From: Pisolithus tinctorius
Taxonomy: Eukaryota > Basidiomycota > Agaricomycetes > Boletales > Pisolithaceae
Assembly: GCA_024663395.1 (NCBI GenBank)
Contig: JANFAH010000008.1
Location: 682,001 to 746,000 of the forward strand
Direction of reading: 5' to 3'
DNA length: 64,000 nt
The position numbers and the translations under genes were made by a program. Shown here in pieces: positions 10,170 to 22,100 of this stretch. The notes under the pieces are model-generated. The model was not told the DNA's origin. It did not search any database and was given only the letters and a program-made list of their open reading frames with translations. Position 1 is the stretch's first letter. Each line of letters starts with the position of its first letter.

Positions 10170-11837
10170 TTACTTGAACTGCAACGAGAAAGCAAGATGT
10201 CAAAGATCGGTTCCTCACATTAAAAAAAAAAATGCCAACTCACATTCTTCCCATCCTGCCACTTCTTCCCATCAATCTCCAAGTCCCAGGCTAAAGCACC
10301 CTCGAAGAAAGCTTTGTCCTCGGCGTTCTCGAGGTCGAGTTTCCTGTAGATGTAACTCTCGTAGTCGGGTGCTACCTCGACGACGGGTTTAACATCCTGA
10401 CCACGCAGGATCAGAGCACCGGCGATGATCGAGTTGTTGGCCTCTCCAAGGACGCCCTATGGATCCGAAAAGATATTTACGTGAAGCCTCCAGACGGTTG
10501 AAGAAACCGCCAATTTGGTTTGAGGACATGAAGACGAGGGTCAATTCCTCGTTATATTTGAAGTCAACACGGTAGACTGAGAAACCTTCTCTGTCGAAGC
10601 TACGATGGAGTAGGCGTCAAGTCGATGGAGACGACTACGTTTGGGTAAACTTACTTCTCGTAGAACCACTCAAGAGAGCCACCGGGTCCGCGAGTGTCCT
10701 TGTTAGAGTAAGCGCGTTTCCAGTCCTCGAGATTGAAGGTCGATTTTGGTAGGAGATCGAGAGGGTTTTTGGCTTTGGGCTCCTCAGGGACAAGGCTCTC
10801 CTCTTCCTCCTCATCTTCTTCTGCTTTCTTGGGCTTCTCCTTCTTTGGAGCCTGTGCAGGAGCAGGCTGCTTAGGTTCCTTTTCTTTCTTCTCCTTTGCG
10901 GGTGGAGTGTACTGCGCAGCCTTCTCGACGAACGTGGGTTGGCCAAAGACCCCCTTGAGTTTTGGTTGATTGATGATGAGGTCGAGGTGGCGGAGGATAT
11001 TTGGGTACTTGGCACGCAGCGGGGCATCGAGGGTGTATGAGACGGCAAGGAAAATGACAGAGGCAACGGTGATATCAGCAAGGGTGAGGCGCTCGCCAAC
11101 AAGGTAGGTACGAGTGAGGAGGATCGTCTCGAGGGAGTTAAATCCTCGGATCTGACGCTCAGTCATTGTCGTATGGATCTGCTTGGTGTTAATCGCCGCA
11201 AAAAAGAAGTAAATGGATGGTTGCCAGACTTACAGCCTTGTTATAGGGCATATATCCGTTTAACATCAGATAGATGAACTCGGTGCACAAGTGTATTTCC
11301 GACTCCGCGAAGTGCACATATTGGTCGACGAGAGCGGCGTCCTCGAGGGTGCCACCGAGAAGGCCCGAATTAGGTGGAATGGAGGCAACTATGGGTTCTC
11401 CGTAAGTATCGCTCGCTTTCACAGGTGTGCAACGAAAAGAGGGATGATGGCGGTCAGAAATACCACTATCTGTCGACATCAAATTCCGACAGGGATAACT
11501 GTTGAAGATATTTTCTTCCTTCTACCCAATAACCTGACAAGCATCGTGTGTGATACGTACTATACCGAGCGATGGCGGCGCCTTCGGTCAGGTTAAGACC
11601 GTTGGCGCACTCAAGAGCAGGGATCTTTCCATGAGGGAACTTGGCCAGGAAATCTGGCTTTTTGTTGTCTTCGTAGTGCTTGTACTCTGGTTCCTCAAAC
11701 TCCACGCCAGCGGCCGCAGCAGTGGCCTTGATCTGTTACGCGAAGATTAGATTTGAAAACAGAAAATGCGAGAAAACACGTACGATGGTGGTCTGGTTCA
11801 TGCTGGGGACAGAGTAGAGCTTTCCAATGGGCGCCAT
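10170..11837 (-). CDS. EEF1G: Translation elongation factor eEF1B gamma subunit
   Basis: The structural subunit of the eEF1B nucleotide-exchange complex in the cytosol. Exons on the minus strand: 11837-11784 (MAPIGKLYSVPSMNQTTI), 11732-11561, 11388-11234, 11178-10655, 10599-10244 and 10178-10170. The N-terminal GST-like domain is followed by the Lys/Glu-rich linker (about 10900-10780) and the conserved C-terminal domain (EWFYENFDREGFS.., FMSSNQIGGFFNR). It ends at the canonical NFK stop, recovered by splicing a nine-base last exon. The frame breaks once: after RKYLFGSIG the sequence reads one base too many in a C triplet at 10455-10457. Removing that base restores VLGEANNSIIAGALILRG and everything downstream. 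Because the rest is so well preserved I treat this as an assembly indel. A 193 bp divergent promoter is shared with ORC2. Confidence 0.93.
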
Positions 11838-12030
11838 TTTCTGAGCTCACGAATGGGAAGATGGAAGAGAAAAGACAAGAAGCGATCGATATCTGTTTTT
11901 TTTTTCTTGCACGGAAACACTCCAAGTCACATCGTATTGGCGGGTCAGATAATCGACCCTAATCAGGGCTTAGGGCAGGCGTTATCGATCTGATAACCCC
12001 AATTTTTATTTATTTATTTTGCTCACCGCC
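11838..12030. promoter_or_regulatory. Divergent promoter region of eEF1B-gamma and ORC2
   Basis: Only 193 bp separate the two start codons, so both promoters must lie here, unless they extend into the transcribed regions. Visible features are a T10 tract (about 11898-11907) and an AT-rich stretch of repeated TTTA units (about 12003-12019) immediately before the ORC2 ATG. Confidence 0.6.
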
Positions 12031-13312
12031 ATGGACAGCGACGACGGGTCAGACGGCGAGCAGAGACAGCAGTGGGATGAGTCCGAGTTGGGTGCACCCG
12101 GGGTGGCTGCGTCGACGCCGTCGTTTGAGGCGTATTTTTTGCAGGCGTCGTCGCGGTCTGCGACGTCCTCCAACGTGTTCTCGTCACGCGTCCTGCCCCT
12201 TAGCGCAGACGAGTACACGGCGGCCATCGCAGCGTACAAGGCACGCCCACAGAGCCAGATGGTGCAGACGCGATGGACCGGCCCATGGGACGAGGCCACC
12301 GCGTTTCGTCGGTACGCACGGGAGCTCGCTGAGGGCTTCAACCTGCTCTTCTACGGCTTCGGTTCCAAGAGGGCCATCCTAAACAAGTTTGCGACGGAAT
12401 GCCTTGCCAAGAAAGGCCACGTCGTCGTCGTGAACGGTTTCCAACCAAATACCACGCTCAAGGATATCCTAGCCTCCATCGAGCGCGTGCCCGGTGTGCT
12501 GTCCCACTCTTCTTCGCTCCCTCTTTCAGCGGAACAACGTATATACGATTTTTTCGCTGAATCCTCGCAGGACGAACCACGTGCCCATCTCTACCTCGTC
12601 GTGCACAACATTGACAGCCCTGCCGTGCGCTCCCAGAAAATCAAAAACTTTCTCTCGCTCCTTGCACTCAACCCCAACGTACATCTGGTAGCCTCCATCG
12701 ATAGGCTGAATGCTCCCCTGCTTTGGTCGGCGTCAGATGTCAGCTCTCGGAAGTCTCCCGCGCATAATCCCGGAGATATGAAGAGCAGTGTGCTGAGACG
12801 CGGTTACGCATGGCTGTGGCACGACCTCACCACTTTGTCACCTTACGACTTCGAACTCACGTATGCAGATCGATCCTCAATCTCCGGTGCTGCTGCACTG
12901 AGTACTGGCACTCGGACTGCACGTCAAGGCATCACAGCAGGAGGCACCGCATCTGGTGGTCCACTCTCTGAGACTGCAGTAGCGCACGTCCTTGCAGCCG
13001 TTACTGCCAAAGCAAAAAAAACTCTTCGCCTTCCTTGCCGCGAAACAGTTGGAGAACATCGAGGCTGCACCCGCAGAAAATGCTACCGACCTCCAACAGT
13101 ACGGTCTCACATACGACACCCTTTTCTCTGCTGCCCGAGCCGAATTCATCGCAACTAATGATACCACTCTGAGATCACTCCTTGGAGAATTCATGGATCA
13201 CGGTTTAATCCTTTCAGTAAATCAGGGCGGACCAGGCGGTGGTGAAACACTCTGGATCCCCTTGCGCAAAGAACGCATTGCAAAAATTCTTCAATCCGTA
13301 AACGACGAATAA
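12031..13312 (+). CDS. ORC2: Origin recognition complex subunit 2, one frameshift in A8
   Basis: Orc2 is a subunit of the nuclear complex that marks replication origins and loads Cdc6/Mcm2-7. The ATG at 12031 opens an acidic N-terminus (MDSDDGSDGEQRQQWDESEL). Typical family stretches follow: FNLLFYGFGSKRAILNKFA, VVVVNGFQPNTTLKDIL, HLYLVVHNIDS and HLVASIDRLNAPLLW. The C-terminal winged-helix part reads FAFLAAKQLENIEA through GGGETLWIPLRKERI to the stop at 13312. The two halves are in different frames. The break is an eight-A run at 13014-13021; with seven A the frame reads KAKKLFAFLAAKQ. No intron was needed. The gene is essential in every studied fungus, so a sequencing or assembly indel is the likely cause. 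The stop lies 53 bp from the convergent ERG24 stop. Confidence 0.93.
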
Positions 13313-13365
13313 GAAACATGATCCCTTCTGAAGATCTAATGGATTTTGTAGCGAATATTACGAAC

Positions 13366-15012
13366 TTAATACACGTATGGAATAATACGATACGGAACCA
13401 GCTTCTTGTATTTCTCCCAGTCTTTGCCGTACCTAATATGTACATTTGTGAGCATGAATTCAACCGAGAGAAGGTGTGGACTCACTTTTTCTCGCACATC
13501 TCGTCATCACGGCGCTGTCTGTGAATAAGAAGCACTGCGAAATAGATGACATAGAAGTACGTGATAGGTGTTTCGAAGCCAGTCGGCAGAGACCAGGCAA
13601 CTGCCATGACGAGGTCGCCACTAGGTCATCCAGATCAGCACTACATGATGATAACAATTCAACCTGCCACCTACAAATAATTAGGATGCCGGGAACGCCC
13701 CCACCATCCCGAAGTAAGCAATTTCGATCCACGTTCGGTCGTGAAATATTGAAGGTCTGTGGCTTCCATCAGAAAAAAATCCAATGAAACATGCAGCACG
13801 TCTACGACTCACTCTTGGGGTTACGTCCGTTCCTAAAATCATTCTTTTCCCCATTTGCATCCCGGAAGATATAGTAACCCAATGCATTTACCGCGAAGAT
13901 ACTCAAAGCAACGAGGGGTCCGAATTCTACAGGGTTAAAGGCAAGATACCGCGCTTGTAGGGAGTACACGAACGGGACCCATAGCAGGTCGCCAACGGCC
14001 AGCATGAATCCGAAACCATCAGTTGTAATATCCATAGTAGTGAAGACAGCCGGCTGCATGATTGTGGATCAGGTGCCGCCACGAAAAACATGCCCATGTG
14101 GATTACCTCGTTGTACAATCCATCTGCAACATAGAACGATTGAAAAGCGAGGACCAACCACATCGAGTAAGTCACGTTCTGTAGACCTCCACGACGCACT
14201 GCCTGCTCGCAGAGCATGCTGATATTGACAAGAACCCAAAGTATGAGACCGGGTCTGAGTTCGTTGAAAGATTTGATATCGAATAGCCCAATAGACGGGT
14301 TCAGTTCGCGACCAATGTAGAACTTGGTTGCGTACACACGTGAGAATCGAACTTGGACCGAAAACGATAGTAGGGACTTACATCATAAATCGGGTTTCCA
14401 GAGTTGCCACCTAAAGCGAGAAGGGCACCTTTGCGGAACGATGCGGCGTACACTGCGAGCGCTTGCACGACCGACATCATCAATGCAGCGGTCATGAAAC
14501 CGACCCACTTGTGATAAATGAATGTGAAGGACTCAGGGCCGAACCGCATGATGTAACCAGTCGTGATACCCAGGGTGAGCAAGAAAGTCGAAAAGGCTGC
14601 GCCGACCATGCCAACATCAGAACACCAGTTATTTAGGCAAAACTGGGTACGCACCGTTGATTTTATACTGTTTCTTTTCTCCAGTGCGTAATTGAACACC
14701 CTCAATCCAATCACCCGGGAGGACGGCCCAAGCGACGACACAGTACATGTACCAGGCAAAGTACATGAGGGATGCTTGTGTGTCCCATAAGCTTACCCAC
14801 CATGCTTTATCCGTTACCGCGGCTTGGATGCGTGCAGGAATTATGTCCAGAGATGGAGGGCACCCGCCGGAAGTTGCTGAACAGCCAAAGTAGAGGGCGT
14901 ATGCCGTCGCGGGGACGCCAAGAATGATCAAGAACGCTCCCGGTGGCCCCATAAATTCGTACGTCGTGGTTCGTGGGTTTAGGGTGTCATCTTGTCGTGG
15001 TTTCGACGACAT
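13366..15012 (-). CDS. ERG24: Delta(14)-sterol reductase (C-14 sterol reductase)
   Basis: An ER membrane enzyme that reduces the C14-C15 double bond left after lanosterol demethylation, in ergosterol synthesis. Seven phase-consistent exons plus a terminal one: 15012-14655, 14596-14382, 14322-14107, 14053-13813, 13756-13675, 13620-13486, 13432-13366. Family hallmarks are visible: [19 protein letters not shown] across a splice, [37 protein letters not shown] across a splice, and the C-terminal [18 protein letters not shown] ending PYVY. Several hydrophobic segments agree with a polytopic protein. The start was chosen at MSSKPRQDD because the frame upstream has no ATG. No frame damage is seen. 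ERG4 and lamin B receptor belong to the same superfamily, but the details fit ERG24. Confidence 0.92.
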
Positions 15013-15194
15013 TTCGCGACGGATGAGTGGTGAATAATGAAAAAGCCAACTCGCCAGAGCTAATAATTGGTTGGTGTGAAGTAACAAAGTGGTGCCACCG
15101 GGCCCAAACAACCGCCACTCGTTAGTATCTACATTCCCCGCCTCCTCGTGGTACTCAGAAGCAGAGGTATTAGTCTTTGCCTATCTACTCGTAC

Positions 15195-16424
15195 TCAATT
15201 CACTACGAAAGCTTCTTTCACCTTCGCTACATCCCGACACGTCAGACTATAACGCATCGCGCGAGTGAGCGTTCCTCCGTGACGAACAACCTCGTGTATG
15301 TTTTCGTCCCCGATATTCTGCCAGTTGGCGATGAGAACCTCCTCCCCCGTAGCATGTCTGAGCCACCCACGCCCAACAAACGTGTCTGACAACGTCTCAT
15401 CGATACCATGTAAGTGAGACGTGTAGAGATCGTCGGTCGTGATAATAGCGCTCCTCGGTTCCAAAAGGACGGACAAGACAGGCTTCGCGTCGATAGATCT
15501 TCCATTACCTTTGCCATCCTGCTGAGAGATGGTAGAATCCATCATTACCTCACTTTCCGGGTTGTATCTAAAGTAGTGGAAGATGGTGTGGGATCCCAAA
15601 GAAATTGTCGCCACAACGGGGTAATATGATGGTCCGTCTTCGTGAGGCTAGACCAAAGCAGCTGGTTCAATGCCATCACATCAATATCATTGGTGTGAGA
15701 CAGAAGCTCACCATGATTCCTTGGCCAGGGAGATACTGCAATGAATAGTGTTAAAGGACCTTGACCTTGATCGGGGTGTCCGATTCACTTACTTCATTGA
15801 GAATGACGTGGTTGGGTTCTCGGTGTGGGGAACGCTCAAACGCCCTCGTTCCCCTCAGCCGGCTTAAAATGTCGGGGCTATGCAGTAGACAGATAAGGAT
15901 TTCGACTTCAGTCACGACGATCGTGACTGAGCTCACAAGGACGTCAAGAAAGCAGGCATCTGTTCTTTTAGCAGGGTGTTCTGTAATACTTGTCCACCTG
16001 ATTGAGATAGGAGCTCACCACATCAGAAAGAATCATGCTAACGGCGTCGGGAAAAGTGTCTCACCCCACAACTGCAATCTGGCACGATTACAGCATAGCA
16101 GTGCGTAAGTGGCTAGAAATTTAACGGTGATGTTACCAGGAGAGTCTTCCTACGGCACAGGTGCCAGGAAGTACAGACTCCGGCTGATACGCGTGTGGTA
16201 TGCACGCACCTACGATTGCACAAAGTCTTCCACTTGTGTTTTGGAGACTCGCCGATCTGATCACTCGCACAAATGCTCTATGATCAGGATAGCAGCACAT
16301 CGCGTTGGGGGGCACTTGCCTTGCGTAGTAGGTGAACTTCCTCCTCTCTAGATATGAACTCTGGGATATAGTAGGCGCCCACGATATCGTGTTGGAAGGC
16401 GTATGGACTTATTTCGTCCGGCAT
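15195..16424 (-). CDS. ALKBH6: AlkB-like Fe(II)/2-oxoglutarate dioxygenase, ALKBH6 type
   Basis: Seven exons: 16424-16320, 16256-16210, 16078-16065, 15997-15937, 15877-15793, 15735-15712 and 15647-15195. The first intron uses a GC donor (GCAAGT) and is the only choice that keeps the frame. The N-terminus reads MPDEISPYAFQHDIVGAYYI. The metal-binding HxD is in [20 protein letters not shown], the distal His is in SHLHGIDE, and the 2-oxoglutarate-binding Arg is in RYSLTCRDV near the C-terminus. The lysine-lined KPVLSVLLEPRS strand is typical of ALKBH6. The biological substrate of ALKBH6 is not settled; tRNA protection has been proposed in other organisms. It lies 182 bp downstream of nothing else on the minus strand and upstream of ERG24 in the same direction. 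Confidence 0.9.
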
Positions 16425-18924
16425 CGTCCTCAGACTTGAATTAGAATATCAGAACAGACTAAGGACATCGACGTTGATGGTGATGGATGCAGTCCCACGC
16501 GTGGTAGTCGCTTCCAGGCCTCCGAAGCACTTGTAAGTGCATATGAGCGGAAGTCCAACTTTAACTGCATGCATCGTTGAAACGCTGAAGGACAAAGGAA
16601 TGCTAGACTACATCTATTCACGCTGGAGCCGCCGGTGTTCGGACTTCTCGAACTGGTTAGTCGGTCTGCGTCTTGGGGACACCATGAAGTTATGACATCA
16701 GTTGAAGTCACAGGACACCGAGACCGTCGTTAATCTCGTCCGCTTGCATCCTCCAACTAACCCTCATTGTAAGTTCCATTGACTTTTCCCAATCGGATGT
16801 TTTCAGGGAGTCCCCAGATTGATTGGCCTTTCCACGACCTTCGTAGCTGGAAAGTGTCGCCCGTCTCTAAGGGAGTACTCTTCTAATCCCTCGGGAACTT
16901 GTCTTGAACCCGGGTGAGTACAACATACACTGCGACCCTGGCAGGGTCAGAATCAGGGCTCCGATTCCGTGATAAGCTAATTATCTCCGGCGACACAGAA
17001 TATACATACACACCGAAGGTGCCAGGCACTCTTATCGGCTTGCATTGTCGTATGTATTGAGTTAACTGGCTATACCATTCCTCCCTCGTCTGCTATATAC
17101 CGAGTCCTCATTTCGAGCTCGCACGACGCACGTTGCAACATTTCTATTGCAGACTTATGTGGTTCAGGCCCTTCCCTGAATGGGACATTTCAAAAATTCC
17201 ATCTGCCGTACGCTTTCCGAGACCACCGGGGGGTTGGACACACATGTCACAAACATGCTGATCTGAGTAAAGAAATTCGTGTCCCAAGGATGTAAAGCTT
17301 ATAATTGGAGCGGAACACGTGCAAGATCTTCCGACAGCCTTCGTACCGCAGGCGGCCGTCCCTCCGTCCCTGCGGATAGCTAAGGCATACCGAGCACATT
17401 CAGATATGATAGGATGGCTCTGGACAACTATCGCGGGGCCTTCCATTTGGGAAATTGGGGTCATGTCTACTCAGGCCCCTGATTGCTTGCTTGTGATCTG
17501 AGTGGGAATCTCCCATCACTTCACGGCGCATCGCACTGCCGCTGCAGCTTAGCCAGGTCAACCTTCTAGTCTCATGACTTCTCTAAAAACTGATTCAGCC
17601 ATCATGGGTAATTACGTCAGAAAGAAAACCCCCCAGTTATCAATAGTGTAAGTTGATTTCCGCTTGTCTGGACCTGTGTTATTTGAGGTGACTCCCTAAG
17701 TACCGGTACCCGCGAACGCGCGTTTCACAGCGATCTAGTCTTGATCGGTAGTCAGTTACCTAAAGTGAGATGTAGTTTTCCCCCCTTCATATACGTAGTA
17801 TGCATTTTTGCATTTACAGACAACGATCTAGTGCCTGTGGAGGAGTGCGCCTCGAACTCAAAGGGTCCCCCTTTCCTGGACAATGGCGCATAATCATTTG
17901 TCTCATTCGGAGATCCAGGGTAAGGGTGTAGGGTAGCCGAGGAGGGTTAGAATATTATATCACGAGGAGATGACCAGATCAGAACCGACAATGGAGAACA
18001 AAGCAGGTGCGAACAAAGGCCTGACTTCAATTTTGTAGCACCGCTTATTACGGGAAAGCTTAGGAAACCCGGACCCCGCTGGCAAGAATGGTCGGGGCGC
18101 GATACATTCATTATTGGCAACCTCTAGTCTTTAGCCTGCGAACTTAATCTAGTCAGTGATTCAATGAACGCTGAAAGGCTATATTGATACCGCGGATGAG
18201 AGTGGGATAGCGAACAGACCCGAGCTAAAAAGGAGATAATCATCCAGAAGTCGTATTAACTGAACCGTTTGGTAAGGCAATCCAGATTGACGCTCGTTGC
18301 TTGTGCCCCTTCGGTATCCACGGCCAACGATCAGCCCCGTCTGCGTGGAACGAATCGGCCGCCATCACATGGTATGCACCAAGCATTGTGGAGTTCAGGA
18401 AGAAAATTTTCTTCGCATCCGAGCAAATGGTAGGGCGCTCAGGGAATATCGTCACATGGTGAGGCCACCGAAGGCGATGCGAATAAGGTATTCATGGGAC
18501 TTGCAAGGACGCTTGGGCATAAGTACTCGTGTTGGTTTTTAATGCGCGAAACGAACAAGGCTATCTACTTATCCAGTCATCTTTCCTGCCAGAGCTTTCC
18601 CCCTAACAGCTATGCCATTGTCACCACAAACTCTGTTCAAAAAGCCCCGCGAGGGTTATTAGATGGGAATATGTACGGAGTCCCCGGGGAAGAATTTTCC
18701 GTCGGGCACTGAGACCGTGTACGTAACGAGAAGCGAGCAATAATATTACTTATCAGAGAGGGCGAAAGGCTGATAGAAGGGGGGTGACGATGTAATATTG
18801 ATGAGAAATGATGACGCTAACGGCAAGTGCGCGGGATCGAAAAAAGCAACTATTTTTGTTGTTCTGAACTGTAAATTTATTCAGCATCCCGAGGTCGAAC
18901 GAAAGAGGATGACCGTGCGTACAC

Positions 18925-19105
18925 CGGTACATAGACACATGGGTAACCTCGCCGATTGCAATTACCGCAACTTGGACGTCCTCCGTCACATTTTAACTTT
19001 CGGCCTGGAGAGGCATAAGAGATGTGTGCAGGTGGCGTAAAGAAGGGAAGCACCTCGACAGAATTGGCATGCCATGGGAGTCCGTCGGGGGACTCTCGGT
19101 GCGTC
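18925..19105 (-). pseudogene. Orphan Zn(II)2Cys6 zinc-cluster domain split by an intron
   Basis: On the minus strand an exon ending at 19054 encodes VPRRTPMACQFCRG. A GTGCTT donor, a 49 bp intron and a CTCCAG acceptor lead to 19004-18925, which encodes RKLKCDGGRPSCGNCNRRG and then YPCVYVP. Together these supply all six cysteines with the spacing CX2CX6CX6CX2CX6C of fungal Gal4-type DNA-binding domains. Phase is kept across the splice. The next bases offer a GTGTAC donor, and reading through reaches a stop at 18877. I found no fungal transcription-factor middle homology domain within several kilobases on either side, so this seems to be the DNA-binding head of a lost gene. A very diverged downstream part cannot be excluded. 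Confidence 0.65.
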
Positions 19106-22100
19106 ATGATCAATGTATGTCCTATACTGGTCATAAGACTGATTCGAGCCTCAGTTTGAATACGAGCTCTTAGAAAACTTTGAAGCATACTTGGGAAGAC
19201 ATGGATAAAGTTATGGGTATGATGGAGCAGCTGGTGAATAGGGAAGGCGTGAATAACAGAAAGCCAATAATGAAGGGGCGATGGCTCAGCAAGAAAAAGC
19301 TGGGTCCAATGCGACCAATTTATGGGTGCCCACCCTATGGGGGAAAGCGCGCCAAATGAACCATGAGCCCCAATCAAGATTTGGCAAATTCGCCATTCTC
19401 AGATATAGATCATCCAACCAAAGGAAAAAGTAGTAGATCTCCGCTATGTCGGCTGCGAGCTGTTATTTTAAAACGCCACCATGCATTGGTCGGATTAGAA
19501 GATATCAAGGGAACGACCTTCTTCTGTACCGTCTCTTGGAAGTGCCACGCGCCGGTTTTCAGCGAGGAAAGTTTAAGTCCAGGTTTGTGATACATTGACC
19601 CTAGTCGAGTCAAGGATGCAACTTTAGTGCCAATCGGTTTCATAAACAACTTTGCCTCGGACTATGTGCGGAAATTGGACATCTTAGTCCGTGTTCTGCC
19701 GGTGCCGAACTTGACAGCGTCTTCGGAAGACTAGAATGTACTGTGAGGGGAATATGGATCCCGTTCTCGTTTTCATAAAGCTAGGTGGTTTGTTAATAGG
19801 TATGTATGTACATACGGAATTTATTAGGGCATGCCCAGCCCTCTGTAACATTAGGGTCGGGCGTAGGGTCGCACTCTACACGGGCATAGCGCCGCGGCAG
19901 TTTTCGATGGACCACGCGGTCATCCAGGCTCACGCTGTGACCTGCGTGGCTCTAAATCAAATCGAACTAGATGCGCCGACTAGAACTGGATGTACGTACC
20001 CATTCAGTTTCCGGTCTTCTCTAATCGTGAGTTACTTATGAGTACCGTGGTCTGCGCCAAGGCAAGGGGAAAAGGCTAGGTAAATCCGGGCCGTAGACGC
20101 GGACGCGAGGAGAAACCCATAAACCTTAGGGAAGATAGGTAGGTGGTTTATCGACGGACACTCGTAACACACCCAAGCTGAGTTAAGGCTGCCACATGAT
20201 GGATGATGGAAGTACTTACATGCGCAAAACCGACCACAGCTTGGTCCGGCCATAGCAGCTGAAAGCGTCCTAGTGCCTTGAAGGTTTCAATTTGAAAGTT
20301 TGGACACGTGTTCGGAGTCGACCGTTTCGTGACCTACTACTTTTGGAAGTGAACTTGAAAGCAGGCCGCCGATTAGTATGTGCTTCCAGCCTGTACATGT
20401 GTCCCTGCCGCTGATTGGCACAGTCGGATCACCTACAGGAAGACGTTCCCGTCCTCTCTTGATGTGATGGGCTAGCCCTTACTTCTGACGTATCGGGATG
20501 CCACAGGTTCTTCTGAGTAAACATGACTCGGCGCCGAAGCTCAGCGACCCCAAGAGCGGTATCTGATGGCCAGAGCGCTACGGGCTAGCCATTGTGACCC
20601 TGGAAAGAAAGCACCACAATGTCCTGATGCATTCACATTGTGCCGGCAGCCGGAGTGCGCCCGATTACAAACTGGGCCGAAGCCAGAGGACCGCGGGGTA
20701 TCAGGTAGCTCTTTGTCTGGATGCCGCGCTCGAAGAACGCTCACACTTGGAATCCCCGCGTCCGTACACGAAACTACTGGATTTTTTCTGTCGGACGCCT
20801 CCATCTCCTGATAAAGTGTCACAATTTGTGACTCGTTCCTTTCAACTCCGATCCATGACATATTGAAGTTGCAGTCAGCAGGTGGTAAGTTCCTACTTCC
20901 CGGAGCCAGCTGAGGGCATGATCTGCAAGAAAAAGCCTCAGGTGTTGGCGGCTACATCACTGATTCTGGCTTGTTCCCAATACAGATATTCGCTTTCTCT
21001 CTACGTGGTGGCGTCTACATACTACGGAAGGAACCGAGCTCCTAAGGACGACGTACGATGTAAACTTGGGAGAAGGCCGACTACTCGTACCACTGCCACC
21101 AACCGGGCCAGAAGTCAGATCAATGGCCATTGTGACCCTGGCTCCTGCACAAGGCAGGCCAGCTTTATTCCAGAAAGGGAATATCTCGAACATTACTATC
21201 ACTATCAAATCACTTGGGTTGCATCCACTTGGCTCATAGCAGTCCCGGCGAATGGTCGAGTGCTTGCGGCGCCACTATTAAACACCTAAAAGATGAATCA
21301 AAAACTTACTTCGCAGGCGGTTTTCAACCGAAGCCACAGATCCTGCGGCCGACGATACAGAGTTGGTAAATGACTCTGCACCCGTTATGATCTGCGTTGG
21401 TTTGCATCACTGCCGGAAGGACTCTCAAATGTCTTATCGGATGTCTCAACAATTTTCCGCATGCCGTACTGTCGTTTCCGGAGCGACTTTGCAAGAGATC
21501 GTGCAGTAAGCATCATGCTCCTTATCTGTCTGCCATTCTAAACACATCCCTTTACACTTGCGCCCTCTCGCTCATCGATCGGACGCTCGCACCCCTCTCG
21601 GCCGGATCCCAGACAACCTAGAAGCAGCAGTGTAATACCGGACCATCTTGGTTCAATTTACGGTAAGATGTGCCTAGAGAAGAGTGCTACATGATCTCAT
21701 ACACAGGAACTGGGGTCTCGTATCTGAATGCGTCTTTGCCCACGCTTTGGGTGCCCGGTCCGTAGCGTCAAGATCTCTGTTACACTCGTGCCTAGATGTG
21801 GTACAAACACCTGTCTTCTTTCATCTCTCTTTGTACCGTGAGTTTGTTCAATTCCGAGGTACTTCGTTCACGTTTTGTGGAGCGAGCATGTTTCACAGAG
21901 GTTACATAATATCTAATACCAAATAGTGCTCGTTGTGGACGGATACTGGTACCTCAGGAACCCCACGAGACTTTTTTCCAAAGTTAATGACCGATACCAA
22001 GGGCAGTCTATTTACTCTTCTATCTGGGACCAGCCGTCAGGTACTAGATCTTTCGAGAGCCCACGCCGATTACATTTCCCGATCGACGTGGGATGTGTGG

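Noticed and set aside
20587..21140. Repeated 16-mer GCCATTGTGACCCTGG at about 20588 and 21124
   Set aside because: A single shared 16-mer in 64 kb is close to chance expectation and the flanks do not extend the match.
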